NCBI GenBank assembly: GCA_945882095.1
Contig: CAMCWF010000013.1
Location: 1-61,592 of the forward strand
Source of the DNA: Chryseobacterium gleum
GTDB lineage: Bacteria > Bacteroidota > Bacteroidia > Flavobacteriales_D > Crocinitomicaceae
DNA: 61,592 nt
Direction: 5' to 3'
Shown piece by piece: positions 26,319-35,785 of the stretch (positions are counted from its first letter, which is position 1; every line of letters starts with the position of its first letter). The notes beneath the pieces were generated by a model that saw nothing but the letters and a program-made list of their open reading frames with translations, did no database searches and was not told where the DNA came from. Position numbers and translations under genes: made by a program.

Positions 26319-27719
26319 TTAATCTTTTTTGATGAGCACCACATCCACCCTGCGATTGTCCTTTCTTCCATCTACGGTGTCATTGCTTGCCTTCGGTTTT
26401 GATTCCCCAAAATGTCCTATTGAGATTCGGTTGGCTGCTATTCCGTTGAAAATCAAAAGGTCTCTAACCGCATTCACTCGGTTTTTAGATAGGTTTGCAT
26501 TGTAGGTTTCTGGACCCTTGGCATCCGTATGCCCTTCTAAAGAAACCATCAATTTCGGATTCATTTGAAGCATGTTTACGAGGTTTTCAATTTCTCCAAA
26601 ACTCTCCTTTTTCACCAACGATTTGTCAAACTCAAAAAGGATTGTTTTGGAAAGGTTACCTACCGCTTGGTTTTCTTCTGTTGTTTCCAATTGTGGCGGT
26701 GTAGCCTCAAGCGGACGTTCCACAAATACGGTGTCAATGCGGTATTCCGTTTTCGTGATGTACAAGGTGTCGATTTTCGCGTTTTCCTTTGGAGGGACCT
26801 GCGCGATGGAATCCTTTGTGATTTTTTTCACCTTTGGAGATTTGGTGGTACGGCAGAGTGTCATCTTCAAGATCATTTCGTGTGAACCTGTGCTGTAGGT
26901 AGAAATGTTGGCCAAGGGTGCTTCATAGGCATAACCGAAAAAGAATTTTTCCTTTAAGGTAATTCCTGCGCGAGCCACCAAGCCTACTTGCGTGCGCAAT
27001 CCAATGCCAAACTGAAGAAATTCATGGTACTGTGCATCCACGTTTACATCTGCTTGGGTGACATTTTTGATGTTTTTTACCCAAACATTGGGACGAAGTT
27101 TCCATTGGTCGTTTAGGGTGACATTGTAGCCACTTCCAAGTACAAAGTGCGCGCGCTGTGCATATCCTTGGGAATTAAGTATTCCGAAATTTGCGTAGGT
27201 TTTCATCCATTGCTTTACGCTTCCATAAAGTTCAAGATTCCCTTTTTTGTAATAAAGACCAAAATCGGAGCTGAAGTTTCCTGCGCTTTGGTTTCCTCCG
27301 TTGACAATGGGGTCAGAAAGGTCGAAAGCAATCGCAGCGCTTGGATTCACTCGGTAGTTGTTATACCCCAAAGAAAGCCCTACGCGTAAGCGCTGATCCC
27401 CAGAGAGAAAACCGTAGGAAACATTTCCCAATGCCGAGACTTGCTGTAGCATTCCTATTTTATCCATCATGAATTGTCCGCCCACGCCCCAGTTGTTTCC
27501 GAGTCTGCTTGACAATGTTAGGTGATTCGTGATGGGAGCACCTTCAATTTTAACCCATTGGTTGTGGTGGTCGACGCTGATTTCAAGGCAATTGTTCATC
27601 CCAGAAGTTGCTGGGTTGACAAGAAACGGATTGAAAGTGTACAAATACGTTTGAGGTACCTGTTGGGCGAAAGTGAAACACCCAAAAAATAACATCAAAA
27701 GGAGGATTGTTTTTTTCAT
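26319..27719 (-). CDS. PorP/SprF-family outer membrane protein fused to an OmpA domain
   Basis: A 466-residue exported protein. After the signal peptide (MKKTILLLMLFFGCFTFAQQ) comes a PorP/SprF-type beta-barrel part (about 20-290) with the family opening TYLYTFNPFLVNPATSGMNN and HHNQWVKIEGAP. A linker (about 290-345) leads to an OmpA domain (about 350-466) with LEGHTDAKGPETYN and DGRKDNRRVDVVL. PorP/SprF proteins help T9SS present substrates with type B tails; SprF works with the adhesin SprB in Flavobacterium johnsoniae. Here the gene follows a giant type B protein gene by 4 bp, the same pairing. The OmpA part should anchor the barrel to peptidoglycan. Confidence 0.88.
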   Translation of the reverse strand: MKKTILLLMLFFGCFTFAQQVPQTYLYTFNPFLVNPATSGMNNCLEISVDHHNQWVKIEGAPITNHLTLSSRLGNNWGVGGQFMMDKIGMLQQVSALGNVSYGFLSGDQRLRVGLSLGYNNYRVNPSAAIAFDLSDPIVNGGNQSAGNFSSDFGLYYKKGNLELYGSVKQWMKTYANFGILNSQGYAQRAHFVLGSGYNVTLNDQWKLRPNVWVKNIKNVTQADVNVDAQYHEFLQFGIGLRTQVGLVARAGITLKEKFFFGYAYEAPLANISTYSTGSHEMILKMTLCRTTKSPKVKKITKDSIAQVPPKENAKIDTLYITKTEYRIDTVFVERPLEATPPQLETTEENQAVGNLSKTILFEFDKSLVKKESFGEIENLVNMLQMNPKLMVSLEGHTDAKGPETYNANLSKNRVNAVRDLLIFNGIAANRISIGHFGESKPKASNDTVDGRKDNRRVDVVLIKKD

Positions 27720-27723
27720 GGTC

Positions 27724-30700
27724 TTACTTTTTAAGTCTTAACAGGTTAATCGCACCGGTATAGCTTTCTCCATCGCATTCAATGGAATAGAAATACACAC
27801 CATCGGGCAGGGGTTCATTGTTTTTAGTCCCGTCCCATTCATTTTGGTACGACGTGGTTTCATACAATGGCTGTCCCCAACGATTGTAAATCAAAACCTT
27901 ACATCCGGAGATTTGGTTGGGATTGTCTATTTTCCAAGTATCGTTTTGCCCGTCGCCATTCGGCGTGAGGATATTCGAAACTTCAAAGTTCCCAACACAT
28001 GCATTTACCGACAGTTCCAAAACAGATATGGAATCACAACCATTTGCATCGGTTAAGGTATCTTGGTAAATACCGCTTTGCGTATATGCATTCCCCCCGA
28101 ACGCATAGCTTTCACCTTCGCATACATTTGCATTGATGGTATGAACCGCAGGTGGGTTAATGTAAAGTGCCAACACAATGACTGAATCACATCCTCCTGT
28201 GCCAACTAAGGTGTCGGTATAAATGCCTTCTGTACTGATAGAAGTGCCATTAAAAGTATAGCTGCTGCCCGCACAAATGTTTTGGTCTTGTAAATGGGTG
28301 AGGGTAGGGGAGAATTGCAAGTTGGTAAGGACCACGCTGTCGCAGTTATTTACACTGCTTAAGGTGTCGAAGTAAATTCCTGGGTTTGCATACACATTTC
28401 CATTGTAGGTAAAGCTTCCTCCGGGACAGATGGAAATGCTTTGGGTGGTCAGCGGCAATCCGGGCAAGAAGTTCAATTGGGTGATGACCACACTGTCACA
28501 TCCCAAGGCGGTCAACAATGAGTCTATGTAAGTTCCCGATTGGGTTTGGTTGGCACCTTGCAAAAACACCGATGTTCCCGCACATGCATTGAGCGTTGCG
28601 TTTACCGTTACAGGTAAGCAAGGATTCGCGCAGCCAGATGCATCGAAGGTGTAGTTTTGTGAACATGCGCCATCTCCGAGGGTTACGGTGTAGGTGCCTG
28701 CAATGGCCCCTGTGTAGTTTAGTGTTTGGTTGGGATTTAAGGTACCTGCCTGCGCAACGCCTCCCAAAGGATTGGTGATGGTGTAGGCATAAGGCATGTT
28801 GGTATATCCATTCATTCCACCGGTCGCAGAAAAAGAAACCGTACATGTATTGTTGTTGTAGCTAAAGTTGGCGGTCAAGGATTGTAAAAACACGAGTGGA
28901 ATGCCATCCTCAAGGGTTGATGTCAGGCAGTTAAAGCTTCCCCAAGAAGCCGCTTGGTCAGCAGCCGGAGAAAGATAATACACCGAATTAAAACTTGGGT
29001 TTCCAAAGGTACCATTTCCGTTGCCATTGTTGGTGAATGAACCAGTGCCTTGGATGGAATCAATAAAGGTAAATCCGGAATTCATCACAGGGTCAGGAAC
29101 GTTGTTGTAGGTGTGAATGACGTATCCAGGTGCAATGCAATTGGGAAAAGATGCGGTCGATTGGCCCGCTCCATCCAACAAGATGCCTGGGATTAGGGTG
29201 TCACCGTAACATACAAACAAGGTGTCCCCGTTGTTGACGTCTGCGTACCCTCCGTTGCTGCTGTTGGCAAAGAGGTCTCCGGCATCACTGGTCAATTCTT
29301 TAATGTATTCGATGATGTATTGCCCTTCATCACCCGGCGAACCCCCATCAATTTGAATGGCATATATTTTTCCTGAGTCAAGACAGCATATGGTTTCTTG
29401 GTGACCATTGTAATTGGCTGTCCCAGATACAATCGGCGTAATCGGTGGGGTGAAACGCGTACCATTCACGGTGTAGGTTGCAGGACCGAGTCCACCGTAG
29501 CAATTGGTTCCGTTCAACAATTCAAACACATTAAAGCGCAACAAGGTCATACCGATGTATGCGCGAATGCTAAGTTCAACAGCTCCAGAAGGTGGTCCGA
29601 CAAAGTAATGCCATACGGTTTGGTCAGCGCGGTTGGCTGGATTGGCGTTCAGGGCAGGTTCGCCGGCAAGGTATTCCCTACAAGCCAAAACATTCGATCC
29701 TGCTACCGCTTGAAAGGTTGGGTTACCACCAGCGGGGATTACAGGTACTTCGTACAAGGTGTCTTGTATGGTCAGGCAAAGAATGTCGTTTCCAGGAGGG
29801 TTGATGGCTGGGTTGGAAACGCTGGGATCGAATACCCAAGCATTGATGTTTTGTGAACTAAGGGGAGTAATGGCATCGGATGGATCGACCATACCATAGT
29901 ATTTGTATCCCGGTTCTAAGCAGCTTCCGTTGACAATGGCGCTTGGGTCTCCACCTAAAAAGCTATTGGTTCCGCCCTCATCCGAGAGGATGAATGTTAG
30001 GTTCGAACACAGGTAATCGTTTGGTACACCAGGACCAAATTGCTTGTCAAAACCAAAGAGGGCGGCGCTTTCACCGTACAACGCGCTTTGGTAATCAGAT
30101 TCAAAATAAATCCTTCCGCAATTTGGGGCGATGAAGTTTAACCATACACTTTCATTCATTGAAGGATTTCCCAAGCCCACATGTGGATAGTCGTATGCAT
30201 GGTATTGATTTGGATTGGAGGAACTGTGTTGCTGTCCGGTTTCTCCGGCATTGTTTCCTCCGTCTAAGGCACATCCAAAAGTTAAATTGATGGAGGCTGG
30301 GCTGTTCTGTGCAGAAGAAATAGCCGAAGTGGTAACAGCGACAGGATTGGATAAACAAGGAATGTCTTCGATGTCTGGGGCACTTCCTCCTAATCCATTC
30401 ACGCGAAGTTGAAAATACCCATGCTCATTCGGTCCGTCGGCAGTGAATTGAATGTAATAGGTTTGTCCTGGGATGAGTTTTTCATACGAGATAAAGGGAA
30501 TGGGATCGCAGGCATCAAAGGTGATTTCTGCCTCTGGATCGACACCAAGTAAATCAATTCCGTCCGCATACTCAATGTGTGAGAGGTATTCAAATTTATC
30601 TTTCAGGGTAACACCTGTTACCACATGTACACCGTCTGTACAATTCAGTCCGTCAGCGGCGTGGTACACTTGGAAATACGTTCCGATGTCAGTTCCTGCT

Positions 30701-31449
30701 AAATCGCTGGTGATTTCAACACATCCAGATGCGGGTGCAACAAATTTTGCCCATTGTGAACCGGCGTTTTGTACATCAGAAGCAGCGGGTTCGTTTGGTT
30801 CCAAGGTTGAATTACAAAAACCAAAAGTGTAGGTTGTATTTAATCCGAGTTGTGTGGCACTGCAAATGTTATCCGGAAGGTAGTTGACCACCAATGGCAA
30901 TCTTTCCACCTGAAGGTTGATTACATACACTTGCGCACATCCGGGATCGTTGCTGTTGGCTTGAAAAGTATAGTTTAATATTCCTACCGCAGCAGGGACA
31001 GGCATGGTCACATTTTGGGAGCCAGTGGAACCATCGTTTAATCCCAATACGTCGTAATTTCCAACGTCGTCGTTGTCATACGCTTCCCAACTTAGGTTGA
31101 TGCTCGAAGGAACATCGTTCGCACAGAGGTAGTTGTGGTCGAAAAACAACCCGTTGCTCGGAGAAAAAGTCCCTCCAGGCGCTGTCATCGTGTAAGGACC
31201 GTTGTCGTTGTTTTTATAGGCGTAATTAAATCCGAAAATCCCAAACAACGCAGGGTTGTTATTGGTTAATCCTATGGTGTTGTCGGTTCCGGTAAACTCC
31301 CATACATAATCTGAGTTCCCAAGAAAAAGTCCATCGCAATCCACATTGGATAGGGTTTGCACACTGAGTACCTTCACCTGAATGATGGCCTGGGAAAAAA
31401 TAAGCGTAGGAAATAGGGCTAAAGCGAGTAGTAGATTCTTCATAGGCAT
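27724..31449 (-). CDS. Giant T9SS type B (gliding motility-associated C-terminal domain) surface protein, copy 1
   Basis: A 1241-residue exported protein. The signal peptide is near the N-terminus (MKNLLLALALFPTLIFSQ; ATG at 31449 or 31443). A long unique region (about 20-960) follows, then four copies of a roughly 48-residue module with C-x-G and GCDS/NCDS cysteines (for example ICAGSSYTFNG ... GGCDSVIV), and a type B sorting domain (NILTPNGDGQNDTWKI, IYNRWGQPLYE, WDGTKNNEPLPDGVYFYSIE). It is a full-length paralogue of the 38396-42133 gene. It probably forms a surface adhesin or filament; the target is unknown. First gene of a unit with the PorP/SprF-OmpA fusion. Confidence 0.9.
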   Translation of the reverse strand: MPMKNLLLALALFPTLIFSQAIIQVKVLSVQTLSNVDCDGLFLGNSDYVWEFTGTDNTIGLTNNNPALFGIFGFNYAYKNNDNGPYTMTAPGGTFSPSNGLFFDHNYLCANDVPSSINLSWEAYDNDDVGNYDVLGLNDGSTGSQNVTMPVPAAVGILNYTFQANSNDPGCAQVYVINLQVERLPLVVNYLPDNICSATQLGLNTTYTFGFCNSTLEPNEPAASDVQNAGSQWAKFVAPASGCVEITSDLAGTDIGTYFQVYHAADGLNCTDGVHVVTGVTLKDKFEYLSHIEYADGIDLLGVDPEAEITFDACDPIPFISYEKLIPGQTYYIQFTADGPNEHGYFQLRVNGLGGSAPDIEDIPCLSNPVAVTTSAISSAQNSPASINLTFGCALDGGNNAGETGQQHSSSNPNQYHAYDYPHVGLGNPSMNESVWLNFIAPNCGRIYFESDYQSALYGESAALFGFDKQFGPGVPNDYLCSNLTFILSDEGGTNSFLGGDPSAIVNGSCLEPGYKYYGMVDPSDAITPLSSQNINAWVFDPSVSNPAINPPGNDILCLTIQDTLYEVPVIPAGGNPTFQAVAGSNVLACREYLAGEPALNANPANRADQTVWHYFVGPPSGAVELSIRAYIGMTLLRFNVFELLNGTNCYGGLGPATYTVNGTRFTPPITPIVSGTANYNGHQETICCLDSGKIYAIQIDGGSPGDEGQYIIEYIKELTSDAGDLFANSSNGGYADVNNGDTLFVCYGDTLIPGILLDGAGQSTASFPNCIAPGYVIHTYNNVPDPVMNSGFTFIDSIQGTGSFTNNGNGNGTFGNPSFNSVYYLSPAADQAASWGSFNCLTSTLEDGIPLVFLQSLTANFSYNNNTCTVSFSATGGMNGYTNMPYAYTITNPLGGVAQAGTLNPNQTLNYTGAIAGTYTVTLGDGACSQNYTFDASGCANPCLPVTVNATLNACAGTSVFLQGANQTQSGTYIDSLLTALGCDSVVITQLNFLPGLPLTTQSISICPGGSFTYNGNVYANPGIYFDTLSSVNNCDSVVLTNLQFSPTLTHLQDQNICAGSSYTFNGTSISTEGIYTDTLVGTGGCDSVIVLALYINPPAVHTINANVCEGESYAFGGNAYTQSGIYQDTLTDANGCDSISVLELSVNACVGNFEVSNILTPNGDGQNDTWKIDNPNQISGCKVLIYNRWGQPLYETTSYQNEWDGTKNNEPLPDGVYFYSIECDGESYTGAINLLRLKK

Positions 31450-31633
31450 GTTTAAAGGCGTAGCAAGTTACAAAAAACCATTAAATCTAAAGCGGTTAAA
31501 ATTCTATGATTGAAAATTCAGGGCCAAGTGTATAGGTTGAAGAAATCTTTGGTTTTCGTTATTCCTGTTCTATGTTAAATTTCTTCGTGCTTCGCTTCAA
31601 ATGGCTTGTTTGACCGAAATGAAGTTGCGAAAA

Positions 31634-32401
31634 CTACTTGTGTCGAAACCAACAATCTTGGCGTTCCTTTTCGTAGCTTTTAAAAACGGTATTCACAGGT
31701 ACACCATGAATTAACTGGCTATTAAATTGGGTTCTTGCCAAGTAATTAAACGCACCCATATCACCCGTAAAAGCCGTTTTGTTGTCGCTGTTAGCATTTG
31801 CGTGAATGGCACATAATTTTTGAATGAAATCAAAGAAAATCTGAGCTTTAGCCCCTATGATTCCACAGTTTAAAAGGGTTTCATTTGCAAACGTATCCTC
31901 GTATTCGGCAAAATCGACAATGTTTTTACGGAGGTTGGCAGAATGAGCCATCATCCAATCATCATTGAGTGTTTTGGGCTCGTCTCCACAAAATATTGCG
32001 TTTGGGTTTTCAATAAAAAAGGGATCAACAAAGGGATTGGTAACCACCGTAACATCGGTGATGTCGGTCACGAAAATGTGATTGAAGAACTGGATGTGCT
32101 GTTGTAGAAAATCATTGTACACAAAATAGCGGAAGACATTCGGGTTGAATTGGCGATTGTAGGCTATTTTAAAGAATGAAATGTATTCGCTTTTGAATTG
32201 TTCACAGGTTTCTACACTGAAGTTGTTGTGAAAAATCACCCCTTGTAAACCTTGTTTCGATACGGATTCCGCCCAATCGCGCACCAAATCATACTGATCA
32301 TCGCCCAGCGTTGTATTGCGATTGACATCGTAAATGCCCGTTATGTGGCAGGCCATGACAACGTCGGTGTTTGGAAGAAAGCGGTGAACTTCGAAAGCCA
32401 T
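31634..32401 (-). CDS. Putative GT-A-type glycosyltransferase, unassigned family
   Basis: A 255-residue soluble protein. The segment FVTDITDVTVVTNPF fits the strand-DxxD-strand-NPF pattern of GT-A nucleotide-sugar transferases, where the acidic residues hold the metal and sugar nucleotide. CGDEPKTLNDDWMMAH and NCGIIGAK and TGDMGAFNYL are consistent with the acceptor side. No close family can be named with confidence. It is 3 bp after the family 2 glycosyltransferase gene, so the two likely act on the same glycan. Confidence 0.6.
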   Translation of the reverse strand: MAFEVHRFLPNTDVVMACHITGIYDVNRNTTLGDDQYDLVRDWAESVSKQGLQGVIFHNNFSVETCEQFKSEYISFFKIAYNRQFNPNVFRYFVYNDFLQQHIQFFNHIFVTDITDVTVVTNPFVDPFFIENPNAIFCGDEPKTLNDDWMMAHSANLRKNIVDFAEYEDTFANETLLNCGIIGAKAQIFFDFIQKLCAIHANANSDNKTAFTGDMGAFNYLARTQFNSQLIHGVPVNTVFKSYEKERQDCWFRHK

Positions 32402-32404
32402 AAA

Positions 32405-33055
32405 TTAAGAATGGGTCATTTTCTCTTTTTTCATCGTCGCGCAAATGCTGTTTGGAATGTTCCGGTGGTAGACATACGTTCTGAGGTCTACTTTTTTTAC
32501 ATTAAACAGCGTATTTGCTCTTTCATAGAAATCAGCATCTGCAGCGAAGCCACTTTTGAAAGACAGGCTTGAAAATACTTTTTTACGACCGAACAGTGTC
32601 CCAAAGAGGACGGTTTCATCCAGGTGGATGAGTTTTGTGAGGTCATCCTTATCGGGGACATAATAATCGTCGTCGGTATCCACAACGGTTTCAGTGGTAG
32701 AACAAATAAGATCTACGTTTTGCACTTCCTTTAGACAAGCGCTTAAATGATGTGGTTTATATTCGTCGTCGCCATCAAGGATGGTGATGAAGGTTCCTGA
32801 ACTGATCAATACACCCCGATTGATGGCTGCGGATTGCCCTTGGTTACGTTGACGGATATAGGTTATTTTATCTTCGTGTTTCTCGACGTATTGTAACAAA
32901 GACGTACGGTCGTTGTCAGTGCTACCATCATCCATAATCAGAAGTTCGAAATCTTGAAAATCCTGTCGTAGAACGGAATCAATGGCTCTTTTGATGTAAT
33001 AAAAATCGGTATTGTAGACAGCCATTAGTACCGAAATTTTTACCTTTTGCATCAT
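32405..33055 (-). CDS. Family 2 glycosyltransferase
   Basis: A 216-residue GT2 enzyme. The N-terminal KISVLMAVYNTDFYYIKRAI strand-helix, LIMDDGSTDND (first Asp pair), NQGQSAAINRG and the metal motif LDGDDE are all present. It is short, consisting of little more than the catalytic domain, with no membrane segment. It probably adds a sugar to a surface or secreted product. It lies with another putative transferase between two giant T9SS proteins. Confidence 0.9.
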   Translation of the reverse strand: MMQKVKISVLMAVYNTDFYYIKRAIDSVLRQDFQDFELLIMDDGSTDNDRTSLLQYVEKHEDKITYIRQRNQGQSAAINRGVLISSGTFITILDGDDEYKPHHLSACLKEVQNVDLICSTTETVVDTDDDYYVPDKDDLTKLIHLDETVLFGTLFGRKKVFSSLSFKSGFAADADFYERANTLFNVKKVDLRTYVYHRNIPNSICATMKKEKMTHS

Positions 33056-33505
33056 CCTCAGTGGTTGTAATGGTTGCTGTTCATCATTTTACGGCCTTAA
33101 AAATGCTTTTACATCATTTCACTTGAATGGAAACGATGTGGCTTTATGGGCGTGAAAGTAACTCATTTTTCATTTAGCTAAGGTCAAGTTGATGTTATTT
33201 TATTGATACATAGGTTTTAGCGAAGTGCGCTTGGGCAAATTTTCTGCTATTTGAATTCAGTATTGGATTCAGATTTTCCCGACTTGTAATTGTCCTAATA
33301 TTTTAGTTCAATTGCTTACTTTTTACAAATTAGATGATTTTTTGTTTGATCGTGAATTAGAGAACTTATTTAGTTGCCGTTAAATATTTTTAAGTGATTT
33401 GAATCAAAATTAAAGCGAATGTTTATTTCAAATTATTTTTACAATAAGTCAATTTATCATGTTGGGTGGATGAAATTTATAACCATATATTTATCTAAAA
33501 AAAAA
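33056..33505. other. 450-bp A/T-rich intergenic stretch
   Basis: No open frame worth calling. It holds the first 41-bp direct repeat (33169-33209) and, at its right end, ten A just before the ATG of the glycine-rich gene (33497-33506). No TAnnTTTG box was found near that ATG. Confidence 0.6.
33169..33209. repeat. 41-bp direct repeat, left copy
   Basis: Runs from TTCATTTAGCTAAGG to TTATTTTATTGATAC and matches 36243-36283 at 40 of 41 positions (G/A difference at 33177 versus 36251). The copies are 3,074 bp apart in the same orientation and bracket the glycine-rich T9SS gene. Confidence 0.9.
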
Positions 33506-35743
33506 ATGAAAACTTCTTTTACAATTTTGTTTGCAATTTTGTTCGCGCTAATTGGTTTTGGCCAATGCGATGTCTTATACGTTACGCCTTCAGGATCACC
33601 TACAGGAATTGGTAGTATGAATGATCCAATGGATATTGCTACAGCTTTTAGTACAGCCCCAAGCAATAGTCATTTACGTATTTCAACAGGAACATACATA
33701 ATCAATTCTTCTCTTAGTTTGAATGGTCAAAACATAACTGTTGAAGGTGGATTTATTGACAGTTTATCTTGGACAAAAACAAGTTTAGCCGGTGCAACAA
33801 CCATCTTAAGATCAAATGTTAATCCGATAGGATCAGCTAATTCTCCTAGAATTTCAGCAATTGAGTTGGTTGGCAACTCAGGATTTCGTTTTCAAGACCT
33901 TACCATTCAAACGGATAACGCTCCTTTGACAAGTGCAAATGCTCCCTTTGGAGTAAGTACTTATGGAATACATTTGGATAGTTGTTCGAATTACAAAATT
34001 ATTCGTTGTCAAGTTTTTTCAGGCAATGCAAGTGCCGGGTTTAATGGAGCCACGGGTCAACAAGGTGCACCTGGTGGAAATGGTCAGAATGGTGTAAATG
34101 GTGATGGAGACAATCAAAATTTCAATAACAATTCCTCTGTTGCTCTTGGAGGCATCTCTTCTTGTGGGTGTAATGGAGGAAACGGTGGTCAAGGGGGTTT
34201 TTCGGGTAATAACAATGGAACTGCCGGTCAACCAGGAGGATGTGTAGGAGGTAACCCCGGATCTGGCGGTGGTAGTTTTTGTACTTTTAATTGCAGTCAT
34301 CCTGGTTCTTCCAACGGAACGAATGGTTCAGCAGGTTCATCGGGTTTAATGGGTACGGTTGGAAGTAATGGGCCTGTGGGTTCTGCGGTTGGGTCCTTTT
34401 GGCAACCAGGGCTTCAAGCGGGAACAGGAAGCACAGGTCAATGCGGTACTGGTGGTGGTGGGGGTGGTGGTGGTGGATCAGAGGCGGGGGGCTTATGTGA
34501 TGATGGTTCTGGTGCAGATGGCGGCGGTGGCGGCGGTGGCGGTGAAGGAGGATTCGGGGGTCAAGGAGGGTATGGAGGAGGTTCTTCTTTTGCTGTATTT
34601 TTGGTGAACAACGGAGTCAACGGTATAATAAATGATTGTTGGATTGTTTCCGGTCAAGGTGGGCAAGGAGGACAAGGAGGACAAGGTGGCCAAGGAGGGC
34701 AAGGTGGCCAAGGAGGCGCTGGAGGTGGCGGTGGTTGTGATGTAGGTTCAGGTGGTTCAGGTGGTTCAGGTGGTTCAGGTGGAACCGGTGGTTCAGGTGG
34801 AACAGGAGCAACTGGAATTTCCCAAGATGTGTATTTTGTATCTGGGGACTCCTTATTGATGGGAATAGATACGTTCAATCTACAAGTTCAACCAGAAATT
34901 CACATAAGTTATGTAACTTGTAGTAACGCCACGATGCAAGCTCAAGCGCTGAATGCGAACATGGTGAATTGGTCATTTAATACACCAGCTAATGTGGTTT
35001 CTTCTAACACAAACCCTTCAACTTTTTCTAATGGAAACGTTGGATACACAACCATTCAGGCTCAAATAAATGGCTCAAATAATGAATACACTGATTTTAT
35101 TAACATTAGTTGCTCAGGAGAAACAATCAACCAAAACCAATCCATTTGCCAAGGGGAACAGGTCTTGTTTAATGGAAACTACCTTACCCAAGCAGGCACT
35201 TATTCCGATACGCTATTGAATGCCCAGGGTTGTGACAGCATTATTGTAATGGTATTGACGGTTAACCAAGTAAATAATATCATTTCCGTTAGTGCAAGCA
35301 ATGGCCAACAATTGGTTTCTAGCAACGGTAACTTAACTGCATATCAATGGATTAATTGTACTACAGGTTCCAATCTTCCTGGCGCAAATGGTTCGTCTCT
35401 ACTATTAAGCCAGAACGGTGTATACGCTGTAATTAGCACCGATGCCAACGCATGTTCTGACACCTCGAATTGTATTACTGTTGACTTTATGGGCATAGAT
35501 GAATTAACTGACCAATCATTTAGCATATCACCTAATCCTGTAATTAGTTCAATGAAGATTTCGTTCTATGATCTTTTCACGGGAAGCATTACGATTACAG
35601 ATCTAACAGGAAAGTTGGTTTATCAACATGAATTAACAAAGGAAAAGGAAGTCCAAATTCCAATGAATGTTCCGAATGGCGTCTATCTTGTACGTGTTGA
35701 AAACAATGTTGGGAGAAAAACATCGCGTGTAGCGAAATTTTGA
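33506..35743 (+). CDS. T9SS type A surface protein with a large glycine-rich region
   Basis: A 745-residue exported protein. Signal peptide (MKTSFTILFAILFALIGFGQ), an N-terminal part like a parallel beta-helix edge (about 20-170; LYVTPSGSPTGIGSMNDPMD), a glycine-rich stretch of about 265 residues with GGQ, GGS, GGN and GAxG repeats (about 175-440), a beta region, one copy of the C-x-G/GCDS module (ICQGEQVLFNG ... QGCDSIIV) and a type A tail (SISPNPVISSMKISF ... SRVAKF). The ATG at 33506 starts the signal peptide; an open frame begins 87 bp earlier without one. Opposite strand to its neighbours, followed by a terminator, and bracketed by 41-bp repeats: a self-contained unit. Confidence 0.85.
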   Translation: MKTSFTILFAILFALIGFGQCDVLYVTPSGSPTGIGSMNDPMDIATAFSTAPSNSHLRISTGTYIINSSLSLNGQNITVEGGFIDSLSWTKTSLAGATTILRSNVNPIGSANSPRISAIELVGNSGFRFQDLTIQTDNAPLTSANAPFGVSTYGIHLDSCSNYKIIRCQVFSGNASAGFNGATGQQGAPGGNGQNGVNGDGDNQNFNNNSSVALGGISSCGCNGGNGGQGGFSGNNNGTAGQPGGCVGGNPGSGGGSFCTFNCSHPGSSNGTNGSAGSSGLMGTVGSNGPVGSAVGSFWQPGLQAGTGSTGQCGTGGGGGGGGGSEAGGLCDDGSGADGGGGGGGGEGGFGGQGGYGGGSSFAVFLVNNGVNGIINDCWIVSGQGGQGGQGGQGGQGGQGGQGGAGGGGGCDVGSGGSGGSGGSGGTGGSGGTGATGISQDVYFVSGDSLLMGIDTFNLQVQPEIHISYVTCSNATMQAQALNANMVNWSFNTPANVVSSNTNPSTFSNGNVGYTTIQAQINGSNNEYTDFINISCSGETINQNQSICQGEQVLFNGNYLTQAGTYSDTLLNAQGCDSIIVMVLTVNQVNNIISVSASNGQQLVSSNGNLTAYQWINCTTGSNLPGANGSSLLLSQNGVYAVISTDANACSDTSNCITVDFMGIDELTDQSFSISPNPVISSMKISFYDLFTGSITITDLTGKLVYQHELTKEKEVQIPMNVPNGVYLVRVENNVGRKTSRVAKF
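34654..34807 (+). repeat. Minisatellite inside the glycine-rich gene
   Basis: Imperfect 6- and 9-base units (CAAGGAGGA/CAAGGTGGC, then GGTTCAGGT) encode GGQ and GGS triplet repeats. Repeats of this kind can change number by slippage without shifting frame. Confidence 0.8.
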
Positions 35744-35760
35744 TAGAAATTTTAAATAAT

Positions 35761-35785
35761 AAAACGCTCTTTTGGAGCGTTTTTT
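35761..35785 (+). terminator. Rho-independent terminator after the glycine-rich gene
   Basis: AAAACGCTC (35761-35769) pairs with GAGCGTTTT (35775-35783) around a 5-base loop, followed by T. The stop codon of the glycine-rich gene is 17 bases upstream. Confidence 0.85.

Noticed and set aside
33497..33506. Run of ten A before the glycine-rich gene as a phase-variation tract
   Set aside because: It lies before the ATG, not inside the frame, and A-runs before starts are common in this genome type.
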